Part shown: one piece after another, positions 46,461 through 54,933 of the stretch | Layout of the letters: each line of letters starts with the position of its first letter | How positions within the stretch are numbered: the stretch's first letter is position 1 | DNA from: Inquilinus sp. KBS0705 | Lineage (GTDB): Bacteria > Bacteroidota > Bacteroidia > Sphingobacteriales > Sphingobacteriaceae | NCBI GenBank assembly: GCA_005938025.2 | Contig: VCCI02000004.1 | Location: 124,001 to 188,000, forward strand | Length of the DNA: 64,000 bases | Direction of reading: 5' to 3' | Program-made: the position numbers and the translations under genes | The notes under the pieces: model-generated | The model's input: the letters and a program-made list of their open reading frames with translations, nothing else | Databases searched by the model: none | Told to the model about the DNA's origin: nothing

Positions 46461-47162
46461 TTAATGGTTATCGGTAAACTTATAGCCCACACCACGTATA
46501 GAATGGAAATAAACCGGGTTTTTAGGGTCTGGTTCAAAGTACTTACGGAATGTAAGGATGAAGTTATCAATAGTACGTGTTGATGGATAAACATCGTAAT
46601 TCCAAACCGTCTCCAGTATTTGCTCGCGCGATACAGCCTCATTGCGGCGCTCTATCAGCAACTTTAGCAACATGGTTTCTTTTTTGGTAAGCGGTGTAAT
46701 GCTGCCATCTTCGTTAACCAATTCAAACGAGTTAAAGTGGATGGTTTTTTCGCCTATTTTGTAGCTGTTAAACTCTTTAAGGTCATCGCCTTTAAGGCTG
46801 CGTTTTACCAGGTTGTTAACACGCAGTATCAGCTCTTCCAGGTTAAAGGGTTTGGTTAGGTAATCATCGGCACCTTTTTTAAGCCCCGATATTTTATCCT
46901 CGTTGGTGTTTTTAGCAGTCAGGAACATAATAGGCACCTCCGAGTTTTCTAACCTGATGGTTTCGGCAACTACAAAGCCATCAATCTCGGGCATCATTAC
47001 ATCCAGTATTACCAGGTTAAAGCGCTCCTCTTTAAAAATTTGCAGGGCCTTTTTACCATTATTGGCTGTAGAAACTTTATAACCTTCCAGTTCAAGGTTT
47101 AATTTGATGGCCTCTAACAAATGGTCTTCGTCTTCGGCTAATAAAATTCTTTTTTTGGACAT
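46461..47162 (-). CDS. OmpR-family response regulator
   Basis: 233 residues: receiver with acidic E10/D11, phosphoacceptor D54 (VILDVMMPEIDG), FLTAKN and K104-like (YLTKPF), and a C-terminal winged helix (LTKKETMLLKLLIERRNEAVSREQIL ... TRTIDNFILTFRKYF) of the OmpR/PhoB class. It binds DNA as a dimer once phosphorylated. 11 bp after the kinase, 3 bp before the TPR gene. Confidence 0.95.
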   Translation of the reverse strand: MSKKRILLAEDEDHLLEAIKLNLELEGYKVSTANNGKKALQIFKEERFNLVILDVMMPEIDGFVVAETIRLENSEVPIMFLTAKNTNEDKISGLKKGADDYLTKPFNLEELILRVNNLVKRSLKGDDLKEFNSYKIGEKTIHFNSFELVNEDGSITPLTKKETMLLKLLIERRNEAVSREQILETVWNYDVYPSTRTIDNFILTFRKYFEPDPKNPVYFHSIRGVGYKFTDNH

Positions 47163-47173
47163 GATCTATAAAT

Positions 47174-48049
47174 TTAGGTTAATGCAAAAACAACTTCAAA
47201 AACACTACCTGCAGGGCGGTTGTCTTTAACTTTTATACTGGCCTGGTGTTTATCCAGCACCTCTTTTACAATGTACAAACCAAGGCCTGTACCTTTTGTA
47301 TTGCGTGTATCCTCGCTGCCTACACGGTAAAACTTATCAAAAATACGGCTTTTTTCGTTATCGGCTATGCCTATGCCATGGTCGGCCACCTGGAAATATA
47401 TCTTGCCTTCTTTTTCAAAAAGCTTAACATCAACCGTTTCGCAGGGGCTGGAATATTTAACCGCGTTCTCTACCAAATTGGTTACTACCGATGTTAGCGC
47501 GAACTTATCGCCGGTTATCTCGATCTTTGGTTCAATTTCGGCATGTATGATCTGTTGGTTACAATCGCACTTGCTTATTTGCAGGCGGTTTACAATACTA
47601 TCTACCAAAACCGAAAGGTTGAATTTTGCCTTAGGGAAGGTATATGAGCGGTTATCAATTTTTGATGCCAGCAGCATATTCTCTACCATGTCGTCCAAAC
47701 GCTCTACATCAAGTAACGATTTATCTATAAAATCGAGCACTTGTGATTTGGTGAGGTCGCGCTTTTGGATGGTTTGCAGCAATATTTTGATAGATGCCAG
47801 TGGCGATTTAAGCTCGTGAGTTACAGATAGCAAAAAGTTCTTTTTTTGCTCCATCAGCTTTTTTTCTTTGTTGATGGATTTGTGCATGTAATAAGCGCCC
47901 AGCAAAAACACGACAACAAACATCGAGCCTTCGCCCATGATCATGCCTAAGCGCTTTGGCTGCAATTTGGCCAGCATGTAGCCCCACCACATCAGCTCCG
48001 CAACGGCGTAAATGATAATAGCATAAAATATAACCAGTGACTTCTTCAT
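47174..48049 (-). CDS. Sensor histidine kinase
   Basis: 291 residues: two membrane helices (residues ~4-26 and 42-58) with a short loop and no sensor domain, then HisKA with H78 in LLSVTHELKSPLASI, N box VTNLVENAVKYS, G1 DHGIGIA, G2 GTGLGLYIV. Partner of the OmpR-type regulator. Located between hemL and the regulator, it may respond to the membrane state or to haem-related cues; the target genes are unknown. Confidence 0.93.
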   Translation of the reverse strand: MKKSLVIFYAIIIYAVAELMWWGYMLAKLQPKRLGMIMGEGSMFVVVFLLGAYYMHKSINKEKKLMEQKKNFLLSVTHELKSPLASIKILLQTIQKRDLTKSQVLDFIDKSLLDVERLDDMVENMLLASKIDNRSYTFPKAKFNLSVLVDSIVNRLQISKCDCNQQIIHAEIEPKIEITGDKFALTSVVTNLVENAVKYSSPCETVDVKLFEKEGKIYFQVADHGIGIADNEKSRIFDKFYRVGSEDTRNTKGTGLGLYIVKEVLDKHQASIKVKDNRPAGSVFEVVFALT

Positions 48050-48131
48050 TATTATGGGTTTGCATTAAGCTGTTTGCAGTCGGCAATAATTGCTATCAAT
48101 AGATGGCTAACCGCTAACTATAAACTGCTAA

Positions 48132-49442
48132 CTAATTAAATACTATGTCCAGACTATCAAATATAGCTGATTTTGTTGTTTCTAAATCGGCATTTGTGTG
48201 GGCGGCAGATATAAAGCCTACCTCATAGCCCGATGGGCCTAAATAAATGCCCCTATTTATCAGCTCGCGGTGCATCAGCTTAAATTTTTCCATGCTTTTA
48301 GGGTCAATTTCTTCCGCGGTGGCAATGCTGTCATTATCTGTAAAGGCAAACCAAAATATCGAGCCGATGGTAAACACCTTAAATGCATAGCCACGCTGTG
48401 CTGCAAAATGCTGTATATCGTTTACAAAACCTGCTGTTTTAGCATGCAGTTCATCGTAAAAACCGGGTTTTAACAATTCGCTTACCTGCGCTATACCCGC
48501 TGCCATAGCTACCGGGTTGCCCGATAATGTGCCCGCCTGGTAAACCGATCCAACAGGCGATATATGATCCATCACCCCGGCCGATGCCCCATAGGCGCCA
48601 ACCGGTAAACCACCACCTATTATTTTACCATAAGTAATAATATCGGGCTGTATGCCATAGTAACCGGCCGCCCCTTCAAAACCTACGCGGAAACCCGATA
48701 TCACCTCGTCAAATATCAGCAGCGTACCATTTTGGGTACAAAGTTCACGCAGATATTCTAAATATTCTTTGGTTTGCAACAACAAGCCGTTATTAGCCGG
48801 TACAGGCTCGATGATGACTGCCGCTATCTGCCCTCCAAACTCATTAAAGGCCTCCTCAAGGGCTTTTATATCATTTAACGATACCACTATAGTTTCGTCG
48901 GCAAAAGCCTTTGGCACGCCCGCAGATGAGGTTTCGCCAAAGGTTACTAAACCCGAGCCCGCCTTTACCAGCAAGCTATCTGAATGGCCATGGTAGCAGC
49001 CTTCAAATTTTAAAACTTTATCTCGTTTGGTATAGCCCCTTGCCAGCCTTATGGCCGACATTACCGCCTCGGTACCCGAGCTTACAAAACGTATTTTTTG
49101 AATGAATTTATTGTTACCCAATATCAGTTCGGCCAATTCATTTTCCAGTGCTGTTGGTGCACCAAACGACATGCCATTTTGCATCACCTCGGTTACCTTG
49201 TTGCGTACCGCGGGGTGGTTATGCCCTAAAATAAGCGGCCCCCACGAGCAGCAAAAATCTATAAACTCGTTACCATCAGCATCCCAAATATGGCTGCCAT
49301 CACCCTTTTCAATAAACAGCGGCGTGCCGTAAACAGATTTAAAGGCACGCACCGGCGAGTTTACCCCACCCGGAAAGTACGTTTTGGCTTTTTCGTATAA
49401 TGCTGCAGATTTTACTCTGCTGATATCAGGTACTTGTGTCAT
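48132..49442 (-). CDS. hemL: Glutamate-1-semialdehyde 2,1-aminomutase
   Basis: 436 residues of PLP-dependent fold type I. The substrate tunnel motif FFPGGVNSPVRAFK appears at the start and the PLP lysine in ITYGKIIGGGLPVGAYG. It makes 5-aminolevulinate from glutamate-1-semialdehyde supplied by HemA. It belongs to the minus-strand haem group. Confidence 0.97.
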   Translation of the reverse strand: MTQVPDISRVKSAALYEKAKTYFPGGVNSPVRAFKSVYGTPLFIEKGDGSHIWDADGNEFIDFCCSWGPLILGHNHPAVRNKVTEVMQNGMSFGAPTALENELAELILGNNKFIQKIRFVSSGTEAVMSAIRLARGYTKRDKVLKFEGCYHGHSDSLLVKAGSGLVTFGETSSAGVPKAFADETIVVSLNDIKALEEAFNEFGGQIAAVIIEPVPANNGLLLQTKEYLEYLRELCTQNGTLLIFDEVISGFRVGFEGAAGYYGIQPDIITYGKIIGGGLPVGAYGASAGVMDHISPVGSVYQAGTLSGNPVAMAAGIAQVSELLKPGFYDELHAKTAGFVNDIQHFAAQRGYAFKVFTIGSIFWFAFTDNDSIATAEEIDPKSMEKFKLMHRELINRGIYLGPSGYEVGFISAAHTNADLETTKSAIFDSLDIVFN

Positions 49443-49464
49443 TTGTCTTTATTCTTTATCCTGC

Positions 49465-49548
49465 CGTCATTGCGAGGCACAAAGCAATCTCCCTTTAAGC
49501 ATATCGGTTATGCATAGTTTTGAGATTGCTTCGTACCTCGCAATGACG
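49465..49548. repeat. Palindromic repeat (CGTCATTGCGAGG arms) between hemB and hemL
   Basis: CGTCATTGCGAGGCACAAAG (49465 on) and CTTCGTACCTCGCAATGACG (ending 49548) are near-perfect reverse complements, with AGCAATCT/AGATTGCT inside. A REP-like hairpin family. Confidence 0.8.
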
Positions 49549-49568
49549 CTTTATTAGCTTAAGCTTGC

Positions 49569-50540
49569 TTACAACCACTTATTCAATAACACTTCTTTAG
49601 CGTGATAAGTCAATATCGCGTTTGCCCCTGCCCTGCGTATGCTGGTAAGCACCTCGGTAATGGCGCGCTGCTCGTTTAACCAGCCTTTTTGTATGGCTGC
49701 CTTTATCATGGCATACTCACCGCTTACATTGTAGGCCGCTACGGGTAGCTGGGTATTATCCTTTATCAGTTTTATTACATCAAGGTAAGGCAATGCCGGT
49801 TTTACCATTAAAAAGTCCGCGCCTTCAATTTCGTCTAACCTGGCCTCAATTAAAGCTTCGCTTTGGTTGGCGGGGTTCATCTGGTAAGTTTTTTTATCGC
49901 CGAACTTAGGGGCCGAGTTTAAGGCATCCCTAAACGGGCCATAAAAGGCACTGGCATATTTGGCCGAGTACGACATGATAGATACACCGCTAAAGCCATT
50001 ATCATCTAACACCTTGCGTATATAGCCCACCCTGCCATCCATCATATCTGATGGGGCAATAATATCGGCACCGCTACGGGCATGGGCCAGTGCCATTTTC
50101 CCCAATATCTCCAGTGTCTCGTCGTTCAGTATTTCGCCATTCTCTACAACGCCGTCGTGTCCGTCGCTGCTGTAGGGGTCCATGGCTACATCGGTTATTA
50201 CACAAGCTTCAGGGAATTCCTTTTTTACGGCACGTATGGCACGCAGGTACAGGCTTTCGTCGCGATAGCTTTCGGTAGCGTATTTATCTTTTAAGGCTTC
50301 ATCGATATTAGGGAAAAGATCAAACGAATTTAACCCCAGTTTAAGACAGCTCTCTACCTCGCGCAGCAAATTATCTACAGAGTATCGGTAAATGCCCGGC
50401 ATTGATGCCACTTCGCTCTTTTGGTTATCGCCATCGATAATGAATAAAGGAAATATCAGGTTTGCCGCACTCACATGCGTTTCCTGCACCATTTGGCGTA
50501 TCACTTCACTTTTCCGGTTTCTTCTTGGTCGTTGTAACAT
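49569..50540 (-). CDS. hemB: Porphobilinogen synthase (5-aminolevulinate dehydratase)
   Basis: 323 residues. The two Schiff-base lysines lie in MSYSAKYASAFYGPFRDA and DFLMVKPALPYLD; the C-terminal NVSGEYAM loop is conserved. It condenses two 5-aminolevulinates to porphobilinogen. Between hemCD and hemL. Confidence 0.97.
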   Translation of the reverse strand: MLQRPRRNRKSEVIRQMVQETHVSAANLIFPLFIIDGDNQKSEVASMPGIYRYSVDNLLREVESCLKLGLNSFDLFPNIDEALKDKYATESYRDESLYLRAIRAVKKEFPEACVITDVAMDPYSSDGHDGVVENGEILNDETLEILGKMALAHARSGADIIAPSDMMDGRVGYIRKVLDDNGFSGVSIMSYSAKYASAFYGPFRDALNSAPKFGDKKTYQMNPANQSEALIEARLDEIEGADFLMVKPALPYLDVIKLIKDNTQLPVAAYNVSGEYAMIKAAIQKGWLNEQRAITEVLTSIRRAGANAILTYHAKEVLLNKWL

Positions 50541-50546
50541 GTTTTA

Positions 50547-50637
50547 GTTCATTAGTTCACTGGTTCATCGGTTTATTAGTTTAAAGCGGGCTATAAAAGC
50601 GACACCAATGAACTAATGAGCAAATGAACCAATGAAC
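50547..50637. repeat. Palindromic repeat (GTTCATTAGTTCA arms) between hemCD and hemB
   Basis: GTTCATTAGTTCACTGGTTC (50547 on) and AATGAACTAATGAGCAAATG with GAACCAATGAAC (50608-50636) are imperfect reverse complements. It fills the gap. Confidence 0.65.
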
Positions 50638-50639
50638 GT

Positions 50640-52214
50640 CTATAGTCCAAACACTGCCTCTGCTAATCCCACCTCATCGGGCGAGAATGGCAGGGTATAT
50701 TTAACACCCATTTCATCAAATTTGCTACCTGTTGATTTACCAATGGCAACAACCTTTTGGTTGGGTTCTAACAAATTATCTGCAAAATAAGCCTCTACGT
50801 TTGATGGGCTGGTGAACACCACCACATCCGCACCTGTTGGCTCTACATCCTCTTCCAGTACGGTCTCGTAAACCGACAGGTCGATGATCTTCGTATCGGC
50901 CGATAAGCCTTTTTGTATACTGCGCATTGAACCTTCGGCACCGGGGAAACAAACTGTTTTACCATTGGCCAGGGCCGCAAATTCGGCAGCTACTTCAGCA
51001 GTATCAACGCCTTCGCCCACGTAATTGGTAAAGTAGCCTTTACGGCGCAGCATTTCTTCAGATCCGCTGCCCATCACGCCAAACTTTACGTTTTTAGAAA
51101 ATTGAGGGTTCAGTTTAAAAAAGTACTCTACCGCGTTTTTGCTCGAGAAAAATATCCAATCGACATTACGCAGTATATAAGAGTCTAATTTGGTAATAAC
51201 AGGCACGGTGCGTATCAACGAGCGTGCCTCTATGGTAATATTATGCTTTTCGAGCGCTTTGCGGAAGTAGCTTTGCTCAGATAATTCGCGGGTTATAAAT
51301 ACGCTTTGCGGATACTTACGGGCCTTATCAAATTTAGCCACTACCTTTTGGGCCATGCCTTCGGTAGTCTCGGCTTCTATAAACAGCCTGTCTGGGAATT
51401 GATCACCCTCATCGGCCTTTGAGGTAAACACCTGGAACTTGCCATCATCCTTACGGCAATAGCAGCCCAATGGCAAGTGGCATCCACCGCCAAACAGTTT
51501 TAGCACGGTACGTTCTACCGCTAATTCCTCGGCAACATCCGGGTGGTTTAAGGCCTGTAAGGCTTCAAACAATTCGGTATTGTTTTCCTGTATCTGTATA
51601 GCCAATACGCCCTGTGCAGGCGCAGGTATCAATTCGTTTGGTGTAAGTACTTCTACGTGCAGGTCGCTCAAATCTAACCCTAAACGGCTTACACCAGCTT
51701 TGGCTATCATAATAGCGTCGTAATTCTCGTCGCGTAGTTTATTGATGCGGGTAGGCACATTACCGCGCAGGTCCTGTATCTCCAGGTCGGGGCGGTAGGC
51801 CAACAGCTGCGCCTTACGCCTGTTAGATGATGTACCCACAATAGCGCCATATTTTAAGGATAGCTTTTGGTGCACATCCACGCAATCTTTCAATATCAGT
51901 AATAACTCAGATGGGTCTTCCCTTTCAGATACAGCTGCTATGATCAGTCCCGGCGGGTTCTCGGTAGGCAGGTCTTTATGCGAATGTACGGCAAGGTCAA
52001 TGGTACCCGCCAGCAATTCTTCCTCCAGCTCTTTTGTAAAAAAGCCCTTTCCTTCCAGTTTATCAAAACTTAGGTTAAGTATCCGGTCGCCTTGTGTTTT
52101 TATAATTTTTAGTTCGGCGGTAATACCAATGTTTGCCAGGCTATCCTTTACAAAGTTAGCCTGCCATAAGGCTAATTCGCTGCCACGCGTTCCTATAATT
52201 ACTGTTCTATCCAA
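50640..52214 (-). CDS. hemC: Hydroxymethylbilane synthase - uroporphyrinogen-III synthase fusion
   Basis: 524 residues. Residues 1-~295 are hydroxymethylbilane synthase: GTRGSELALWQ, VHSHKDLPT with catalytic D81, and the dipyrromethane cofactor cysteine C245 in FGGGCHLPLG. Residues ~303-524 are a uroporphyrinogen-III synthase domain (VFITRELSEQSYFRKAL, DWIFFSSKNAVEYFF, VVFTSPSNVEAYF). The two successive steps are thus joined in one polypeptide (HemC-HemD). Stops at 50640; no internal start is apparent between the domains. Confidence 0.95.
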   Translation of the reverse strand: MDRTVIIGTRGSELALWQANFVKDSLANIGITAELKIIKTQGDRILNLSFDKLEGKGFFTKELEEELLAGTIDLAVHSHKDLPTENPPGLIIAAVSEREDPSELLLILKDCVDVHQKLSLKYGAIVGTSSNRRKAQLLAYRPDLEIQDLRGNVPTRINKLRDENYDAIMIAKAGVSRLGLDLSDLHVEVLTPNELIPAPAQGVLAIQIQENNTELFEALQALNHPDVAEELAVERTVLKLFGGGCHLPLGCYCRKDDGKFQVFTSKADEGDQFPDRLFIEAETTEGMAQKVVAKFDKARKYPQSVFITRELSEQSYFRKALEKHNITIEARSLIRTVPVITKLDSYILRNVDWIFFSSKNAVEYFFKLNPQFSKNVKFGVMGSGSEEMLRRKGYFTNYVGEGVDTAEVAAEFAALANGKTVCFPGAEGSMRSIQKGLSADTKIIDLSVYETVLEEDVEPTGADVVVFTSPSNVEAYFADNLLEPNQKVVAIGKSTGSKFDEMGVKYTLPFSPDEVGLAEAVFGL

Positions 52215-52326
52215 AGGGGTATGAGTTTACACTGCAAATTTAATTTTTTATGCTGATGATAGTAACATCAATAAATCTAATTGCAACTAAATGACCTAAT
52301 GAACTTGCATAATTAAAAAAAGAGAT

Positions 52327-53027
52327 GCTGCCGCGAGTTTAGCGCAGCGTAACTCGTGGTGTAGCATAGCTAAAGCTTTCAGCTTTACTACCAATTTACT
52401 AATTTACCGCAATGAGCCGTAACTATAAATTCCACGACCAGCAACGCCCTTATTTTGTAACATTCTCTGTAGTAAGATGGATAGATGTATTTACCAGGCG
52501 TGAATACAAAGACATACTTATTGATAGCCTAAAATATTGTATTGAACATAAAGGCCTGCAATTATACGCATGGGTTATTATGAGCAACCACGTACACCTG
52601 ACAATTGGCACTAATAATAAACCAATGCAAGATATTTTAAGAGATATAAAAAGGCATACTTCAAAGCAAGTTACAAAAGCAATTAGTGAGAATACCCAAG
52701 AAAGCAGGCGGGAATGGATACTATGGTTTTTTGAGCGGGAAGGCAAAGGGAACCCTAATAACGAACAATATCAATTTTGGCAGCAGGGAAGTCATCCTAT
52801 TGAGCTATGGAGCAACGATGTTATAGACCAAAAATTGGATTACATCCATAACAATCCGGTAAAAGCTGGATGGGTTGATGAGCCCGAACATTACCTATAC
52901 AGCAGCGCACGTGATTACGCGGATGGTAAGGGATTGCTGGATGTTTTATTATTGATTTAGTGTAATGTAAGCTGAAAGCTTACCTTGTGCTTTACCACGA
53001 GTTACGCTATGCTAAACTCGCGGCAGC
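52327..53027 (+). mobile_element. RAYT element with flanking inverted REP hairpins
   Basis: Outer 34-bp inverted repeats: left 52327-52360 starts GCTGCCGCGAGTTTAGC, right 52994-53027 ends CTAAACTCGCGGCAGC; only two or so mismatches. Inside them AAGCTTTCAGCTTTAC (52373 on) and GTAAGCTGAAAGCTT extend the symmetry. Each 34-mer is itself an imperfect palindrome (CCGCGAGTT ... AACTCGTGG), a REP hairpin. They bracket the RAYT gene at 52412. Confidence 0.85.
52412..52960 (+). CDS. REP-associated tyrosine transposase (RAYT, IS200-like)
   Basis: 182 residues: Y1-type HUH domain with the metal pair H60 and H62 in SNHVHLTIG and the putative catalytic tyrosine Y144 in KLDYIHNNPVKAGWV, the signature of RAYT/IS200-like transposases. 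RAYTs recognise and cleave REP hairpins, and this gene is bracketed by a matching pair. It lies opposite to hemCD and hemA, between them. Complete and apparently intact. It may have been domesticated, as in other genomes. Confidence 0.9.
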   Translation: MSRNYKFHDQQRPYFVTFSVVRWIDVFTRREYKDILIDSLKYCIEHKGLQLYAWVIMSNHVHLTIGTNNKPMQDILRDIKRHTSKQVTKAISENTQESRREWILWFFEREGKGNPNNEQYQFWQQGSHPIELWSNDVIDQKLDYIHNNPVKAGWVDEPEHYLYSSARDYADGKGLLDVLLLI

Positions 53028-53050
53028 TATTAGGGGAAGTACGCTTGCGC

Positions 53051-54277
53051 CTAATTATTATTGATCAATATATCCTTTGCCATTATCATGGGCACGCTGA
53101 TATATTTTTTCTCCATGTAGTTCATCACCTTTTCAAGTATCTCACGCGATTCTTTATCAAGGCTTTGCACTTCATCGGCAAATACGGTATTTACTGCGTT
53201 GTTGCGTATCTCTTTTATCTTTTCGGGCACCTGGCGCATCGCCAGTTCAATTTTGCGCTGTTTAAGCATCACCAAAAACTCGGCAATATTTTGCTCTATA
53301 ATGGTTTCGGCATGTACCAATTCCTGGTAGCGCTCCTGCAGGTTCTTTTTAGCTATTTCGTTAAGCGAGTGTACCTCAATAAAGTTTACCTCAAATTGCT
53401 CCAATACTTCGGGTGCGGTATCGTTTGGTATAGCCAGATCCACAATAGTTTTGCGATCGGTTTCGCCGTTTAATAAGGAGGTGTAAATTTCGGGAGTAAT
53501 AATAGGTTCTGTTGCCGATGTACAGGTAATAATAGCATCGAAACCTTTTTTGTAATTTTTAAGCTCGGCAAGTTCAAAAGCTTCTCCGCCTAAATCGCCT
53601 GCCAATTGTTGCGCCTTTGATATAGTGCGGTTAAATACCGAAAAGTTAGAAAACTTATGCTTTTGCAGATATTTAGATATATTCTTGTTGGTTTCGCCTG
53701 CACCAATTATAAGGATGCGGGCGTTTGAACATAACTTAAGGTCCTTTAATTTACGATAGGCTAATGACACTACCGAAATAGGATTTTTTGAAATATTGGT
53801 ATGAGTATAAACCTCTTTAGCGGTTTTTACTACGCAATCCATCACCACGCGCAGGCAATCGCCGGTTAAGCCCGCCTGGCGGCCATCTTCGTAAGCTTTA
53901 CGCAATTGGGCTAAAATTTCTTTTTCGCCAACTATCAGGCTTTCTAAGGAGCATGAGGTGCGCAGCAAATGATTCATAGCATCCTGCCCGCTGTATATAG
54001 ATGCAGCGTTTAAAAAAATATCGGTGGAGTGCGAGCAAAGGCCAATTTCTAAAGCCTGTATAAAGCGATGTGCAAATTCTTTATCAACTGTTTGCTGGGT
54101 CGACATAACAAATTCAACCCGGTTACATGTAGCCAAATAAAATATTTCCGAGATACCAAAATTGGCTTTCACCTCACGAAGCTTATCAGTCAGATTTTCC
54201 TGGCAAATTACCAATCTCCCTAATTCCTTCAGCTCAATCTGTTTATGCGTAAAAGCTATTACCTTTAAATACTTCAA
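53051..54277 (-). CDS. hemA: Glutamyl-tRNA reductase
   Basis: 408 residues from a TTG at 54277 (LKYLKVIAFTHKQI). The catalytic Cys lies in LATCNRVEF, the block SLESLIVGEKEILAQLRKAY is conserved, and the NADPH domain carries LIIGAGETNKNISKY. The open frame runs to 54316, but that would begin upstream of the promoter box at 54300-54307 and give a non-homologous N-terminus. It makes glutamate-1-semialdehyde from Glu-tRNA, the first step of this route. First gene of the haem group on the minus strand. Confidence 0.95.
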   Translation of the reverse strand: MKYLKVIAFTHKQIELKELGRLVICQENLTDKLREVKANFGISEIFYLATCNRVEFVMSTQQTVDKEFAHRFIQALEIGLCSHSTDIFLNAASIYSGQDAMNHLLRTSCSLESLIVGEKEILAQLRKAYEDGRQAGLTGDCLRVVMDCVVKTAKEVYTHTNISKNPISVVSLAYRKLKDLKLCSNARILIIGAGETNKNISKYLQKHKFSNFSVFNRTISKAQQLAGDLGGEAFELAELKNYKKGFDAIITCTSATEPIITPEIYTSLLNGETDRKTIVDLAIPNDTAPEVLEQFEVNFIEVHSLNEIAKKNLQERYQELVHAETIIEQNIAEFLVMLKQRKIELAMRQVPEKIKEIRNNAVNTVFADEVQSLDKESREILEKVMNYMEKKYISVPMIMAKDILINNN

Positions 54278-54299
54278 AGCAGTTTTTAATTTGACCCAA

Positions 54300-54307
54300 C
54301 AAAAATA
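54300..54307 (-). promoter_or_regulatory. -7 promoter box of hemA
   Basis: TATTTTTG on the minus strand fits TAnnTTTG; the expected transcript start lies ~16 bp before the TTG at 54277, fixing that start codon. Confidence 0.65.
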
Positions 54308-54444
54308 AGATACCAAACAGCATGCAATGTCAAGGCTTTGTCAAACAGGCGCATTTAGAATGATTATAAATAATGATAAAAATTGAATTAATAGCTCTGT
54401 TTGTTAGCAAAATATCGTTTTTATAAGCAAATATTCAACATAAA

Positions 54445-54816
54445 ATGCAAATATTAAAAAAGATAAGCTTAGTGACTATAGTCATTTTATACTTTTTAGC
54501 CGGATTAAACCATTTTATACATCCTACAGGTTACGTTAACATCATTCCGCATTATTTGCCCTATGTTGCTATATTAAACATATTGGCAGGCATTGCCGAA
54601 ATATTGTTTGCCCTTTTGCTGATACGCTCAAAAACGCGTAAGGTTGCCGCATGGGGCATAATTTTAATGCTTATCGCTTTTTTACCCGTGCATATTACCA
54701 TGCTTGCCAACGCACCTTTTAAATTGGGCAATTTGCTGGTTACACCAACCATAGCCTGGGCCAGGCTGGCATTACAACCGGTATTAATGCTGTGGGCGTG
54801 GTGGCATAGAAAGTAG
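54445..54816 (+). CDS. DoxX-family membrane protein
   Basis: 123 residues, four membrane helices: ISLVTIVILYFLAGLNHFIHP, ILNILAGIAEILFALLLI, AAWGIILMLIAFLPVHITML, and a C-terminal LALQPVLMLWAWW. The LAGLNHFIHP and NAPFKLGN patterns fit DoxX / DoxD-like proteins. Role unknown, possibly redox of a quinone or thiosulfate. Starts at ATG 54445. Confidence 0.8.
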   Translation: MQILKKISLVTIVILYFLAGLNHFIHPTGYVNIIPHYLPYVAILNILAGIAEILFALLLIRSKTRKVAAWGIILMLIAFLPVHITMLANAPFKLGNLLVTPTIAWARLALQPVLMLWAWWHRK

Positions 54817-54933
54817 CGGCAAGTTTAGTATAAGTGCAAGTTAAATTTCTATTCAAAAAACTTGATACTTACATTAAATATTTGCTACTTGGTACTATTA
54901 CAAACATTTATAAAAAATACGGGTTACAGGAAA

